Shown here: positions 9,301 through 16,633 of the stretch, piece by piece | Numbering within the stretch: position 1 is the stretch's first letter | Layout: every line of letters starts with the position of its first letter | NCBI GenBank assembly: GCA_964606415.1 | Contig: CAZSGN010000004.1 | Location: 1 to 25,961, forward strand | Source of the DNA: CAZSGN01 sp964606415 | GTDB taxonomy: Bacteria > Bacteroidota > Bacteroidia > Bacteroidales > JBBRXJ01 | Length of the DNA stretch: 25,961 nucleotides | Direction: 5' to 3' | The notes under the pieces: model-generated | Told to the model about the DNA's origin: nothing | The model's input: only the letters and a program-made list of their open reading frames with translations | The model's database searches: none | Translations under genes and position numbers: made by a program

Positions 9301-10850
9301 ATCTTAATATGAAGGGCCCATTTGATAAACTAATGTTGAATGGGGATGTATCTTTACATAAAACTTCTTTTAAAGTGAATTACCTTAATACACGTTACAG
9401 TTTGTCTCATAATCTTAAAATTGCAGATAATAATGTGATTTTTGATGCTTTGCGTTTATATGATAAGGATGGTAATAAAGCTTTCCTTAGTGGAATGCTT
9501 TCTATTGAAGATTTTGACGGGATATCCCTGGATTTATCTTTTGATCTTGATGAATTTCTGTGTTTAAATACAACTTCTGAAATTAATGAACAATTTTACG
9601 GAACAGCGTTTATGTCTGGAATAGTTAGTATCAAAGGCAATCCTGGGGATCTTAAGTTTGATATTTCAGCACAGACGGTTGGTGATTCGAAATTTTTTAT
9701 TCCTTTATATGGACAGGAAGAGGCAGGAGAGAATCAATTTATCACTTTTATATCGGAAAAAGATTCTGTACAGAATAAACCAGATTCTAAAAAAAATGAT
9801 TACGAGGTGGATGCGCAGGGTATATCTATGGATTTTGATCTGGAAGTAACACCTGACGTTCAGGTGCAAATTAATTTGGGTTCTGAGACAGGTGATGTAA
9901 TCAGGGCTTCAGGAAATGGAAATCTTAAGATGAATATTAATCAGCAAAGTAATATGAATTTGGTGGGGGAGTACGAGATAACGGAAGGAAGTTATCTTTT
10001 TACACTGCAAAATATTATAAATAAAAAATTTAATATTGAAAAGGGAAGCACGCTTTTATGGGATGGAGAAATGCAGGAGGCAGAAATGGATATTCTTGCC
10101 GTTTACAGACTAAAAACTTCTTTATCCTCACTTTTTGGTGATACTACTGGTGTTTATGAGAAGCGTGTTCCTGTTGAGTGTTTGATTGATTTAAAGGGGC
10201 CTTTAACTGATCCAACTCAGGAATTTGAAATTAAATTACCCACGGTTGAAGCTGAAACTCAAGATCAGGTTAAGTTGGTTCTTAATTCGGAAGAAAAGCG
10301 GGTTCGGCAGTTTTTATCATTGATTGTATTAAATAGTTTTTATCCTGATCCTGAGCTGACCGGATATGGAGCTTCATCCTCTGGCATGGGCTTAGGTTCT
10401 CAGGGAGTGGGTACCACGACAAGTGAATTGTTGTCTAACCAGTTAAGTAATTGGTTGTCTCAAATGGCTGGCGAAGTTGATGTTGGTTTTAATTATCGTC
10501 CTGGGGATGAGATGGCCTCGGATGAAGTCGAGCTGGCTCTGTCTACTCAATTATTAAATGACCGGGTTAGTATTAGGGGAAATCTTGATGTGGGAGGAGA
10601 AAAATTGGAGGCCAGGGAACAAAATACAAAGGCTACTAATAATGTAGTGGGGGATTTTTATGTGGATGTAAAATTAAATAAGAGTGGAAAATTACGTCTT
10701 AAAGCTTTTAACCGGGAAAATGATGATCTTTTATACGAGAATTCTATGTTTACACAGGGCGTTGGTGTGTTTTATCGTGAAGAATTTAATTCTTTTGGTG
10801 AGCTAATGAATAGATACTGGAAATTAATAAGAGGTGGTAATTCCGAATAA
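6375..10850 (+). CDS. tamB: TamB-family (DUF490) translocation/assembly or lipid-transport protein
   Basis: A 1491-residue protein with one N-terminal membrane anchor (about residues 12-34) and a very long beta-rich periplasmic body. Its C-terminal third has the DUF490/TamB character, including DVQVQINLGSETGDVIRASG and NLVGEYEITEGSYLFTLQNI, then the L-S-L-I-V-L-N-S segment near residue 1325. AsmA/TamB-like proteins bridge the inner and outer membranes; TamB works with a BamA-like partner (TamA or TamL) and is also linked to phospholipid transport to the outer membrane. The length is typical for Bacteroidota homologues, which exceed the E. coli protein. No partner barrel gene is in the window. 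It diverges from tsaD and is followed 64 bp later by exbB-exbD-tonB in the same direction. Confidence 0.9.
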   Translation: MNDKAIKKWAKIVGIFLASILFLVFFVGVIVSNSSVVQTKISHKITKFVGEELGTKIQFESVDFTFINRLVFNHVLLEDQQGDTLIYSKKVQLGLLNLPKDKHLKFGKVYLDGFEMHLKQKPDGDMNIQFLVDALERKDTSSVPMLLTFNEIEMEDGCFRLQTHHKSDTVVPGIDFANLSVNDIDAIVRDLKKSRKGVTSMDVKSLSFKEESGFSLDHLKSYFIIAPTKLYFLDMALQTEETYLQAPGLNFSFDDFDKWKNPSVYENVQMDLQFSPSQVSTKDLSFFIPQLIDYNQFFEISGDFQGTIQNMDVEDLSLRFGEHTSLLSDFSVKGLPDIEETFVFNEVKKLSTSADDLRALNLSFFSSESIQIPEILDNMGVIRYQGNFTGFTDDFVAYGTLSTAAGIINTDLSVKPDTLNRLDLQGKIAAWKLDLGKVLDNELMGLMDLAITVNASFKGDGEFNSIIAGDMEAIEINDYTYNNVHVDGQVSHEQFTGRLLVQDEYFDLNFKGDVDYRDKIPEFDFVADINKANLYRMNIDKTDSAGNVSGEVTAHFSNPDSAAFEGHVWLNKLLFTRGEESLRLDDIDWEMRQNNDTASMILNSSYVNGQIFARYNKQQAFSSGFRHTLNRYLPSLVVSENEQEYEDVMLSASINITDVHDICAYFFPDYMIEDEVQINTFYMSRNDSLSINVESDYINMVGYDFEGVDYQLTSGDERLNSVLRIHEIGLSEHLPLKNFKFESLVEKDSLDISLSWFDYDSVDIAGDLVASALLSRNNPDSIMQLDMHLKPSTIVYKETLWNFHPADIHLDSNHILFKDFYVEHDNQYLSINGKVSDNPRDVLKIGLNHFSLANINLFTPKGTLKLNGNVSGESELSGIFAKPVFIADMEIDTLVINEEELGYTEIFSAWRSDKQSLDFNVNSHRGDLNTLELDGFYKPEQNVIDTDIELNKFRLDLFNRYLENIFSDIRGIASGNLNMKGPFDKLMLNGDVSLHKTSFKVNYLNTRYSLSHNLKIADNNVIFDALRLYDKDGNKAFLSGMLSIEDFDGISLDLSFDLDEFLCLNTTSEINEQFYGTAFMSGIVSIKGNPGDLKFDISAQTVGDSKFFIPLYGQEEAGENQFITFISEKDSVQNKPDSKKNDYEVDAQGISMDFDLEVTPDVQVQINLGSETGDVIRASGNGNLKMNINQQSNMNLVGEYEITEGSYLFTLQNIINKKFNIEKGSTLLWDGEMQEAEMDILAVYRLKTSLSSLFGDTTGVYEKRVPVECLIDLKGPLTDPTQEFEIKLPTVEAETQDQVKLVLNSEEKRVRQFLSLIVLNSFYPDPELTGYGASSSGMGLGSQGVGTTTSELLSNQLSNWLSQMAGEVDVGFNYRPGDEMASDEVELALSTQLLNDRVSIRGNLDVGGEKLEAREQNTKATNNVVGDFYVDVKLNKSGKLRLKAFNRENDDLLYENSMFTQGVGVFYREEFNSFGELMNRYWKLIRGGNSE

Positions 10851-10914
10851 TATTGTTATATTCGTCTTGGATCAGAAAAATTAAATTATTTGTAATCAAT
10901 AAAAATTAAAGGTA

Positions 10915-11607
10915 ATGAATTCAGTTTTGCTTCAAATTCAAAATGTTCAGCAAACAGCCGGTGATACAACAAAAGCAGGAGAGGCAACGCTCTCTTATAT
11001 GGATTTGGCTGTCAAAGGAGGTTGGATCATGATTCCCTTGATCATTCTCAGCTTGATTGCGATATATATCTTTGTAGACAGGTATTTCCTGATTAAAAAA
11101 GCATCAAAAGAAGATGTTAATTTTATGAACCGGATTAAGGATTATATTCATGATGATAAACTCGATTCCGCTTTGGCACTTTGTCAATCTGCAGATACAC
11201 CTGTGTCCAGAATGGTTAATAAAGGGCTTTTGCGAATAGGCAGACCTTTAAATGACATCAATGCTGCTATAGAGAATGTCGGGAAACTTGAAATATCCAA
11301 GCTGGAAAAGGGATTGCCTATTCTTGCAACAATTGCCGGAGGGGCTCCGATGATTGGTTTCCTGGGGACGGTGATGGGGATGATTCGTGCTTTTTATGAT
11401 ATGTCTATGGCAGGTAATAATATTGATGTGCAGTTGTTATCAACGGGTATTTATACTGCATTGGTAACGACAGTCGCCGGGTTAACGGTGGGTATTATTG
11501 CCTTCTTTGCTTATAATTATTTGGTTGCCAGGGTTGAAAAAGTTGTTTTTAAACTGGAGAATACAACCACTGAATTTATGGACCTGCTTGCTGAACCTGT
11601 AATGTAA
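10915..11607 (+). CDS. exbB: MotA/TolQ/ExbB-family proton channel subunit
   Basis: A 230-residue inner-membrane protein with three predicted helices (about 36-57, 134-157 and 178-202) and a cytoplasmic loop between the first two, as in ExbB/TolQ. The segments GLPILATIAGGAPMIGFLGT and ALVTTVAGLTVGIIAFFAYN are the conserved pore-lining regions. With the ExbD-like protein encoded 10 bp downstream it should form a proton-motive-force motor. The TonB-like protein that follows favours an ExbB role over TolQ, since no TolB/Pal genes are adjacent. The N-terminal extension of about 30 residues before the first helix is common in Bacteroidota. Confidence 0.92.
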   Translation: MNSVLLQIQNVQQTAGDTTKAGEATLSYMDLAVKGGWIMIPLIILSLIAIYIFVDRYFLIKKASKEDVNFMNRIKDYIHDDKLDSALALCQSADTPVSRMVNKGLLRIGRPLNDINAAIENVGKLEISKLEKGLPILATIAGGAPMIGFLGTVMGMIRAFYDMSMAGNNIDVQLLSTGIYTALVTTVAGLTVGIIAFFAYNYLVARVEKVVFKLENTTTEFMDLLAEPVM

Positions 11608-11617
11608 CTCTTTTATT

Positions 11618-12010
11618 ATGGCCTTATCTTCTAGAAATAAAGTAACTCCTCATTTTAGCATGTCATCAATGACGGATATTGTCTTCTTGTTGTTGATATT
11701 TTTTATGCTCACATCAACTTTGATTGCTCCGAATGCGCTTAAACTTTTGCTTCCCCAAAGTAATAATCAAACGTCTTCTTCGCCTGTTATCTCGGTTTCT
11801 ATTACAGAAGACAGGGAGTATTTTGTTAAAACAGAACAGGTTCAGTTTTCTGAACTTGAGCGTACGCTACAATTGAAATTAAGAGATGAGGAAGAGCCAA
11901 CTATTTCATTGCATGTGGATCGGTCTGTGCCAATGGAAGAAGTTGTGAAAGTGATGAATATAGCTAAGAATAACCAATTTCGGTTAATTCTGGCTACCCA
12001 ACCCGAATAA
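11618..12010 (+). CDS. exbD: ExbD/TolR-family proton channel subunit
   Basis: A 130-residue protein with one N-terminal transmembrane helix (about 19-38) preceded by the SSMTDIVFLLLIFFMLTS signature. D20 is the conserved membrane aspartate expected to carry protons. A periplasmic domain follows, with the family pattern VSITEDREYFV ... LHVDRSVPMEEVVKVMNIA. It lies 10 bp after exbB and 5 bp before tonB, so translation is probably coupled. TolR is the alternative name, but the downstream TonB makes ExbD more likely. Confidence 0.92.
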   Translation: MALSSRNKVTPHFSMSSMTDIVFLLLIFFMLTSTLIAPNALKLLLPQSNNQTSSSPVISVSITEDREYFVKTEQVQFSELERTLQLKLRDEEEPTISLHVDRSVPMEEVVKVMNIAKNNQFRLILATQPE

Positions 12011-12015
12011 ACCTT

Positions 12016-12861
12016 ATGTTTTATAGGAAAAAGCGACATACTATTGCCATGATTGTAACCATACTGTTTCATGTTGGTTTATTGGTTCTTTTCCTTATGC
12101 TTTATTTTCGCACTCCATTACCTTTACCTGCCGAAGAAGGTATTGTGGTTGATTTTGGTTATGAACAATCGGGTATGGGTGAAACAGAACCAATGGGGCA
12201 ACCAGAGGAAAGTCAGCAGGCTGTTGAAGAAAAAGCTCCACAGGAAACAACCGAACCTTCTTCGGACGAGGGGGTTATGACACAGGATTTTGAAGAGGCT
12301 CCTGTTGTTGAGGAGGAAACTGCTGAGGAAAAAACAGAAGAAAAGCAAGAACCAGTTGAAGAATCAAGGGAGGAAGTGGAAACTGATCAGGAGGAGGATC
12401 AGGAAAAACAGGAAGGCGCTGAAGAGGAAACTCCTGAAGAGCCTGAAGTTGACCAGCGTTCTCTGTTTCCTGGTGTTGAAGAAGGAGATGAGTCGCAAAG
12501 CGAAGGAGTTGACGGGGGGGAGGGAAATCAAGGTGTGGAAGAAGGAGTTCCGGATGCTGATCAGTATTCTGGCCAACCAGGTGGAGGAGGTGTTTCTTTT
12601 AGTCTTAATGGTCGATTTCCGCAAAGTCTGCCCAAACCGCAATATATTTGCCAAAAATCAGGTATTGTGGTGGTTGCTATAACGGTAGATAAAACAGGTC
12701 GGGTTGTTAACGCCAATCCAGGTGTTAAAGGTTCAACAACATTGGATAATTGTTTGCTGAAAGAGGCTCGGAAAGCTGCTTTAAATGCTCGTTTTGATAG
12801 GCGCCCCGAAGCTCCTGCATTACAGAAAGGAACTGTTACTTACCATTTTAAACTTCAATAA
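12016..12861 (+). CDS. tonB: TonB-like energy transducer with acidic linker
   Basis: A 281-residue protein with an N-terminal anchor helix at about 8-31 (HTIAMIVTILFHVGLLVLFL). A periplasmic linker of about 140 residues is roughly 30 percent Glu, and a C-terminal TonB-type domain covers about 205-281. That domain shows GIVVVAITVDKTGRVVNA, the NCLLKEARKAALNARF helix, and cysteines at 212 and 246 that I recall being shared by bacteroidete homologues. It should relay energy from the ExbBD motor to outer-membrane receptors. The linker is acidic rather than the Pro-Lys-rich type of E. coli TonB. It ends a three-gene set spaced by 10 and 5 bp; the next gene converges 237 bp away. Confidence 0.88.
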   Translation: MFYRKKRHTIAMIVTILFHVGLLVLFLMLYFRTPLPLPAEEGIVVDFGYEQSGMGETEPMGQPEESQQAVEEKAPQETTEPSSDEGVMTQDFEEAPVVEEETAEEKTEEKQEPVEESREEVETDQEEDQEKQEGAEEETPEEPEVDQRSLFPGVEEGDESQSEGVDGGEGNQGVEEGVPDADQYSGQPGGGGVSFSLNGRFPQSLPKPQYICQKSGIVVVAITVDKTGRVVNANPGVKGSTTLDNCLLKEARKAALNARFDRRPEAPALQKGTVTYHFKLQ

Positions 12862-13098
12862 ACATATTGCTTTTTATGATGGGTTGATGTATCTTGTTTG
12901 ATGAAATCTTGCCAAAGCCACGCGCAAAAATGTTTTCCTGACTTGTAACAAAAAATCCCTGAACGCCGGAGTGTCTTTTATAATAATCCTTAAGAGGTTT
13001 GGTGCGAAACTTAAATCAATTATTTCCCATTTTATAAGCCTTATGGTGAGGGTTTCATAAGTTATTGAGTCACAACACCAGGATCAGGAGTTCTGAAT
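12862..13098. other. Convergent intergenic region without a recognised gene
   Basis: This 237-bp gap separates the 3' ends of tonB and the TSUP gene. The only symmetry I see is CTTATG at 13040-13045 paired with CATAAG at 13056-13061, with no T-run after it, so it is too weak to call a terminator. Short open stretches are interrupted by stops and resemble nothing I know. Confidence 0.4.
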
Positions 13099-13869
13099 TT
13101 AAAAGAAGCTGTTATAGCCTGTTATATTTGTTAATTTAACGGCTGAAAACAAGATAGCCACCAATAAGAACCATCTGATAAATTTAGCCCCTTTCTTAAT
13201 TGCTAACCTGGATGCGATCAGTGCTCCCAGCATGTTGCCCATGGCAAGAGTTAGCCCCCAACGGAAATCAACCTGTCCGTTAAAAATAAAGATAGATAAT
13301 GTGAAAGGGCTGTAAATAAGAATAATAAAAAGTTTAATAGCGTTTGCTTTTACCAGGTCGAAACCGGAACTTAATACCAATCCGGCGATTAAGAACAAAC
13401 CTGTGCCTGCCTGGATGAAACCACCATAAATACCAATAAGAAAAAAAATAAGTATTTGGATAATTTTGTTCTGTTCGTTATGTTTTTCGGTTTCGTTCTT
13501 GATCCATGCCGATGGTTTAATCAGAATCAGGATGAACATGAAAAATAAAAGGCTCCCAATAATCTTTTCCATAATCAACTGATTGACCTCGACAGCAATG
13601 AGTGCTCCTATTATTGAACCAGCAATAGCGGGGATGGTTTGCCATATTCCATTAGTGAAGTTAAAGGCTTTTTGTTGTTTAAAGCTGGCGACACCTACCA
13701 CATTTTGAAGAAGAATGGCGATGCGGTTTGTTCCGTTGGCTACATTCGCAGGAAGGCCCAGGAATACTAAAACCGGCAGTGTTAGTAATGAACCACTGCC
13801 GGCTAATGTATTAATAAACCCTGCAAGTAAACCTGCTCCGCTAACTGCAAGGATTTCCCAAAGTTCCAT
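13099..13869 (-). CDS. TSUP (TauE/SafE) family membrane permease
   Basis: A 256-residue, highly hydrophobic protein with about eight predicted transmembrane segments. It opens with the family hallmark GAGLLAGFINTLAGSGSLLT and carries the second-half repeat GIYGGFIQAGTGLFLIAGLV. TauE/SafE (TSUP) proteins move small anions such as sulfite, sulfoacetate or organosulfonates across the inner membrane; the substrate cannot be read from sequence. It starts 11 bp after the glyA stop and is probably cotranscribed with it. A functional tie to serine/one-carbon metabolism is not evident. Confidence 0.88.
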   Translation of the reverse strand: MELWEILAVSGAGLLAGFINTLAGSGSLLTLPVLVFLGLPANVANGTNRIAILLQNVVGVASFKQQKAFNFTNGIWQTIPAIAGSIIGALIAVEVNQLIMEKIIGSLLFFMFILILIKPSAWIKNETEKHNEQNKIIQILIFFLIGIYGGFIQAGTGLFLIAGLVLSSGFDLVKANAIKLFIILIYSPFTLSIFIFNGQVDFRWGLTLAMGNMLGALIASRLAIKKGAKFIRWFLLVAILFSAVKLTNITGYNSFF

Positions 13870-13880
13870 AGAAGCTGTGT

Positions 13881-15161
13881 TTAATCAGCAAAAAGAGGAT
13901 AGCCTTTCATCATGCTGTTTACTTTTCCACGGACTTCATTGATTTTGGCTTCATTTTCGATATCGGTAATAATGGTATCAATAAAATCAACGATTTGTCC
14001 AACCTGGTCGTCTTTAATCCCCCGGCTTGTGATTGCTGATGTACCTATCCGGATGCCGGATGCCTGGAAGGGAGACCGGTCGTCAAACGGGACCATGTTT
14101 TTGTTAATGGTTATGTCCGCTTTGACTAACGTGTTTTCTGCCATTTTTCCTGTAACATCTGGCGCTTTGGTCCGCAGATCTATCAACATGCTGTGGTTGT
14201 CTGTGCCATCTGATATGACTTTGTATCCTTTTTTGATGAATGCTTCTGCCATTGTTTTTGCATTCTTTTGTACTTGCTTGACGTAAGTTTTGTATTTCTC
14301 TGTTAATGCTTCACCAAAGGCAATTGCTTTAGCGGCGATCACATGTTCCAGCGGCCCGCCTTGTATGCCTGGGAATACTGCCATGTCAAGCATCTGCGAC
14401 ATTGTTTTGACTTTTCCTTTTGGTGTTGTGACACCCCATGGATTTTCAAAATCGTTGCTCATTAAAATAAGCCCACCGCGGGGTCCTCGTAATGTCTTAT
14501 GAGTTGTTGTTGTTACAATATGACAATGAGGGAAGGGATGGTTTAAGATACCTCCGGCAATCAGTCCTGCCGGATGAGCAATGTCTGCCATTAAAATGGC
14601 TCCAACTTCATCAGCCAGTTTTCGCATTCTTGCATAGTCCCAGTCTCTTGAATAAGCAGATGCTCCTGCAATGATCATCTTGGGCTTGTGCTCCCTGGCC
14701 AGTTGTTCCATCTGGTCATAATCAATTAGTCCGGTTTCCTGGTCAATGCCATAAGCAACGGCATTGTAAAGGATGCCGGATGAATTTACCGGGGAACCAT
14801 GAGAAAGGTGTCCGCCATGTGAGAGATCCAATCCCAGAATGGTGTCATTGGGATTGAGGCAGGCAAGCATAACGGCCGCGTTGGCTTGGGCGCCCGAGTG
14901 GGGTTGTACATTAGCCCATTCGGCATTGAATAACTTTTTTGCCCGGTCTATTGCAAGTTGTTCAATCTCATCAACGACTTGACATCCACCATAATAACGT
15001 TTCCCGGGCAATCCTTCGGCGTATTTATTTGTTAAAACGGTGCCCATAGCTTCCATAACCTGGTTGCTTACGAAATTTTCGGAGGCAATCAGCTCAATGC
15101 CACTCAATTGACGTTCATTCTCTTTTTCAATCAGGTCAAAAATCAATTTGTCTCTTTCCAT
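13881..15161 (-). CDS. glyA: Serine hydroxymethyltransferase
   Basis: A 426-residue PLP enzyme that interconverts serine and glycine while loading tetrahydrofolate with a one-carbon unit. The PLP lysine is K222 in TTTTHKTLRGPRGG. Other family blocks are ELIASENFVS at 23-32, GKRYYGGC at 53-60, QPHSGAQAN at 86-94, and MADIAHPAGLIAGG at 191-204. Length is normal for bacterial GlyA. It leads a two-gene unit with the TSUP permease, and a -7-type element lies about 30 bp upstream. No unusual residues were noted. Confidence 0.97.
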   Translation of the reverse strand: MERDKLIFDLIEKENERQLSGIELIASENFVSNQVMEAMGTVLTNKYAEGLPGKRYYGGCQVVDEIEQLAIDRAKKLFNAEWANVQPHSGAQANAAVMLACLNPNDTILGLDLSHGGHLSHGSPVNSSGILYNAVAYGIDQETGLIDYDQMEQLAREHKPKMIIAGASAYSRDWDYARMRKLADEVGAILMADIAHPAGLIAGGILNHPFPHCHIVTTTTHKTLRGPRGGLILMSNDFENPWGVTTPKGKVKTMSQMLDMAVFPGIQGGPLEHVIAAKAIAFGEALTEKYKTYVKQVQKNAKTMAEAFIKKGYKVISDGTDNHSMLIDLRTKAPDVTGKMAENTLVKADITINKNMVPFDDRSPFQASGIRIGTSAITSRGIKDDQVGQIVDFIDTIITDIENEAKINEVRGKVNSMMKGYPLFAD

Positions 15162-15189
15162 AAATAAATTGGTTTTAATTTATATGGCA

Positions 15190-15197
15190 CAAAAATA
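15190..15197 (-). promoter_or_regulatory. Putative -7 element for glyA
   Basis: Read on the minus strand this is TATTTTTG, an exact TAnnTTTG match 28 bp before the glyA ATG. The matching -33 position reads TTT rather than TTG, so the promoter is incomplete by consensus. Confidence 0.4.
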
Positions 15198-15270
15198 GAA
15201 GAATCCTTTTTTACCGGAAAGATATTAGGAAAAAGATTTCATTTTTTTATCTGGAAGGTGGAAGGTTTTA

Positions 15271-15636
15271 TCATCTGGCTTTCTGTAAGTACTTGTTGAT
15301 GGTATTTATAAAGTTCTTAATGTTAATTGGCTTGCTGATATAATCATCACATCCGGCATCAAAGCATTTGCGCGAGTCTTCTTTCATTGCATAAGCGGTA
15401 ATGGCAATAATGGGTAAGTTGGGGCTTATGTCTTTCATCCTGGGGATTAGTTCATGGCCACTCATATCTGGTAGTTTGATATCGCTTAGTATGAGTTTGA
15501 TATTTTCTTTATGCTTATTTAACAAAGCGATGCCCTGTTGCCCGTTTTCCGCGTAAAGGTGGCGGTTATTTATGTCTTCAAGCACTGTTTTGAGTAAAAG
15601 ATAACTGGTGTAATCATCTTCAATGATAAGAATCAT
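15271..15636 (-). CDS. Stand-alone response regulator receiver domain protein
   Basis: A 121-residue CheY-like protein with only a receiver domain. The acidic pocket is E6-D7-D8, the phosphoacceptor is D52 in ILSDIKLPDMSG, the switch threonine is T80 in IAITAYA, and the conserved lysine is K102 in SKP. With no output domain it must act through protein contact, for example in a hybrid-kinase phosphorelay. No histidine kinase is in the window. The sequence resembles receivers of hybrid histidine kinases (the CFDAGCDDYISKPI stretch). It diverges from the Crp/Fnr gene across a shared 297-bp region, and its own promoter matches the Bacteroidota consensus. Confidence 0.93.
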   Translation of the reverse strand: MILIIEDDYTSYLLLKTVLEDINNRHLYAENGQQGIALLNKHKENIKLILSDIKLPDMSGHELIPRMKDISPNLPIIAITAYAMKEDSRKCFDAGCDDYISKPINIKNFINTINKYLQKAR

Positions 15637-15691
15637 AGCGTGTTGTTTTTAATGGCTTACCTTGTTTAAAATATTAAGTGGCTATAGTATT

Positions 15692-15722
15692 CAAAAGTAG
15701 TTATCTGGTAGCACGTAAGCAA
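15692..15722 (-). promoter_or_regulatory. Putative Bacteroidota promoter for the receiver gene
   Basis: On the minus strand, TTG (15722-15720) is followed after 20 bp by TACTTTTG (15699-15692), an exact TAnnTTTG. It lies 56 bp before the start codon. The FNR-type palindrome at 15756-15769 is centred about 77 bp upstream of the likely transcription start. Confidence 0.5.
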
Positions 15723-15755
15723 TAACAGGGATGGTAATATGTAATACGTTTATCG

Positions 15756-15769
15756 TTGATCCAGATCAA
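15756..15769. promoter_or_regulatory. FNR-type palindrome TTGAT-N4-ATCAA
   Basis: The bases TTGATCCAGATCAA match the classical FNR consensus exactly in both half-sites. The site lies between the divergent receiver gene (120 bp from its ATG) and Crp/Fnr-family gene (165 bp from its ATG). It could serve either gene, through this regulator or another family member. Confidence 0.55.
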
Positions 15770-15933
15770 TGTTTATTTTTTTCATAAATTTCTGTATGCC
15801 CTGATAATTCTTGTTTTCATGGTTTTTCGCATTAGATGTTGTTGATCGATGCTATTATTAATGGGAGAGGGGCATGTAACTCTGTTTCGGTTAAACACGT
15901 AAAAAATAATATAGAGAAGTTTATATAATAAAT

Positions 15934-16623
15934 ATGGATAAGACAAATATAAATATCTGTTTTCAAGGGGTGCGAAATAATCATTTGATTAGTTCTTTGA
16001 GTGAGAAGGATGTTAAGCTGCTGGAGAAAGAGGGGGTGATGGTTTCATATAAAAAAGGGGATAATATTATTAAACAGGGCCAGTTTATTACCCATGTCCT
16101 TTATATTTTCGAAGGGTATGTAAAAATACAGGTAGAAGTGCATGATCGTATTTTCTTGACTGATGTGATAGGAAAAGGATCATTTGTTGGTTTACCTCTT
16201 ATGTTAAGCCGTGAGGAACATTTTTTTTCTGTTATTGCCTTGGATGATGTGATTACGTGTATGATTGATGTTGATGCGATGAAGAAAGTAATGCAGAAAA
16301 ACACCCGTTTCTCCCGGCAAATGCTTGAAGAGTCTTGCCGTCTATGCTGTGATGATAAGCTCAGGTTGTTTCGCTTTATGAATAACCATACTCATGGAAG
16401 GGTAGCTAATGCTTTGTTGTATTTACAGGAGAATGTTTATTTTACCAAATCATTTAATATTCTTTTATCAAGAAATGAAATTGCTCAGTTAACAGGTGTT
16501 TCACGGGAGAATGTTATTAAGGTATTGACTGAGTTTAAAAAGGATGGAGTATTGGATGTTGAGGGTAAGAAAATAACCATTAAAAAACAAGATTATTTGA
16601 AGAAGGTTGCTTGTCGGGGATAA
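15934..16623 (+). CDS. Crp/Fnr-family transcriptional regulator
   Basis: A 229-residue regulator with a cyclic-nucleotide-binding-fold sensor domain at about 18-125 (KKGDNIIKQGQ, LYIFEGYVKIQV), a dimerisation helix at about 120-150, and a C-terminal winged helix. The recognition helix near 188-200 reads GVSRENVIKVLTE. R191, E192 and K196 align with E. coli CRP R180, E181 and R185; FNR has Val at the first position. Cysteines are at 9, 109, 135, 138, 139 and 227. The C-X2-C-C group lies in the dimerisation helix and not at the N-terminus as in FNR, so an iron-sulfur role is open. Effector unknown. It diverges from the receiver gene, and its stop codon lies inside a terminator-like hairpin. Confidence 0.9.
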   Translation: MDKTNINICFQGVRNNHLISSLSEKDVKLLEKEGVMVSYKKGDNIIKQGQFITHVLYIFEGYVKIQVEVHDRIFLTDVIGKGSFVGLPLMLSREEHFFSVIALDDVITCMIDVDAMKKVMQKNTRFSRQMLEESCRLCCDDKLRLFRFMNNHTHGRVANALLYLQENVYFTKSFNILLSRNEIAQLTGVSRENVIKVLTEFKKDGVLDVEGKKITIKKQDYLKKVACRG

Positions 16624-16633
16624 GCAACTTTTT
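16603..16633 (+). terminator. Rho-independent terminator overlapping the Crp/Fnr gene stop
   Basis: AAGGTTGCTT at 16603-16612 pairs with AAGCAACTTT at 16622-16631 (ten pairs including one G-T), with a 9-nt loop. A run of five T ends at 16633. The stop codon TAA at 16621-16623 straddles the loop and the 3' arm. The T-run is present only in the plus orientation. Confidence 0.6.

Noticed and set aside
10844..10864. CGAATA / TATTCG symmetry at the tamB stop codon
   Set aside because: Short and AT-rich with no T-run; not enough to call a terminator separating tamB from exbB.
12290..12682. Lys/Arg-rich 130-residue open frame, and an opposite-strand frame at 12364-12654, inside tonB
   Set aside because: Both are by-products of the Glu-rich linker codons (GAA/GAG repeats) of tonB read in other frames; neither shows a recognisable domain.
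13040..13061. CTTATG / CATAAG hairpin between tonB and the TSUP gene
   Set aside because: Six pairs, ten-nt loop and no following T-run in either direction; likely chance.
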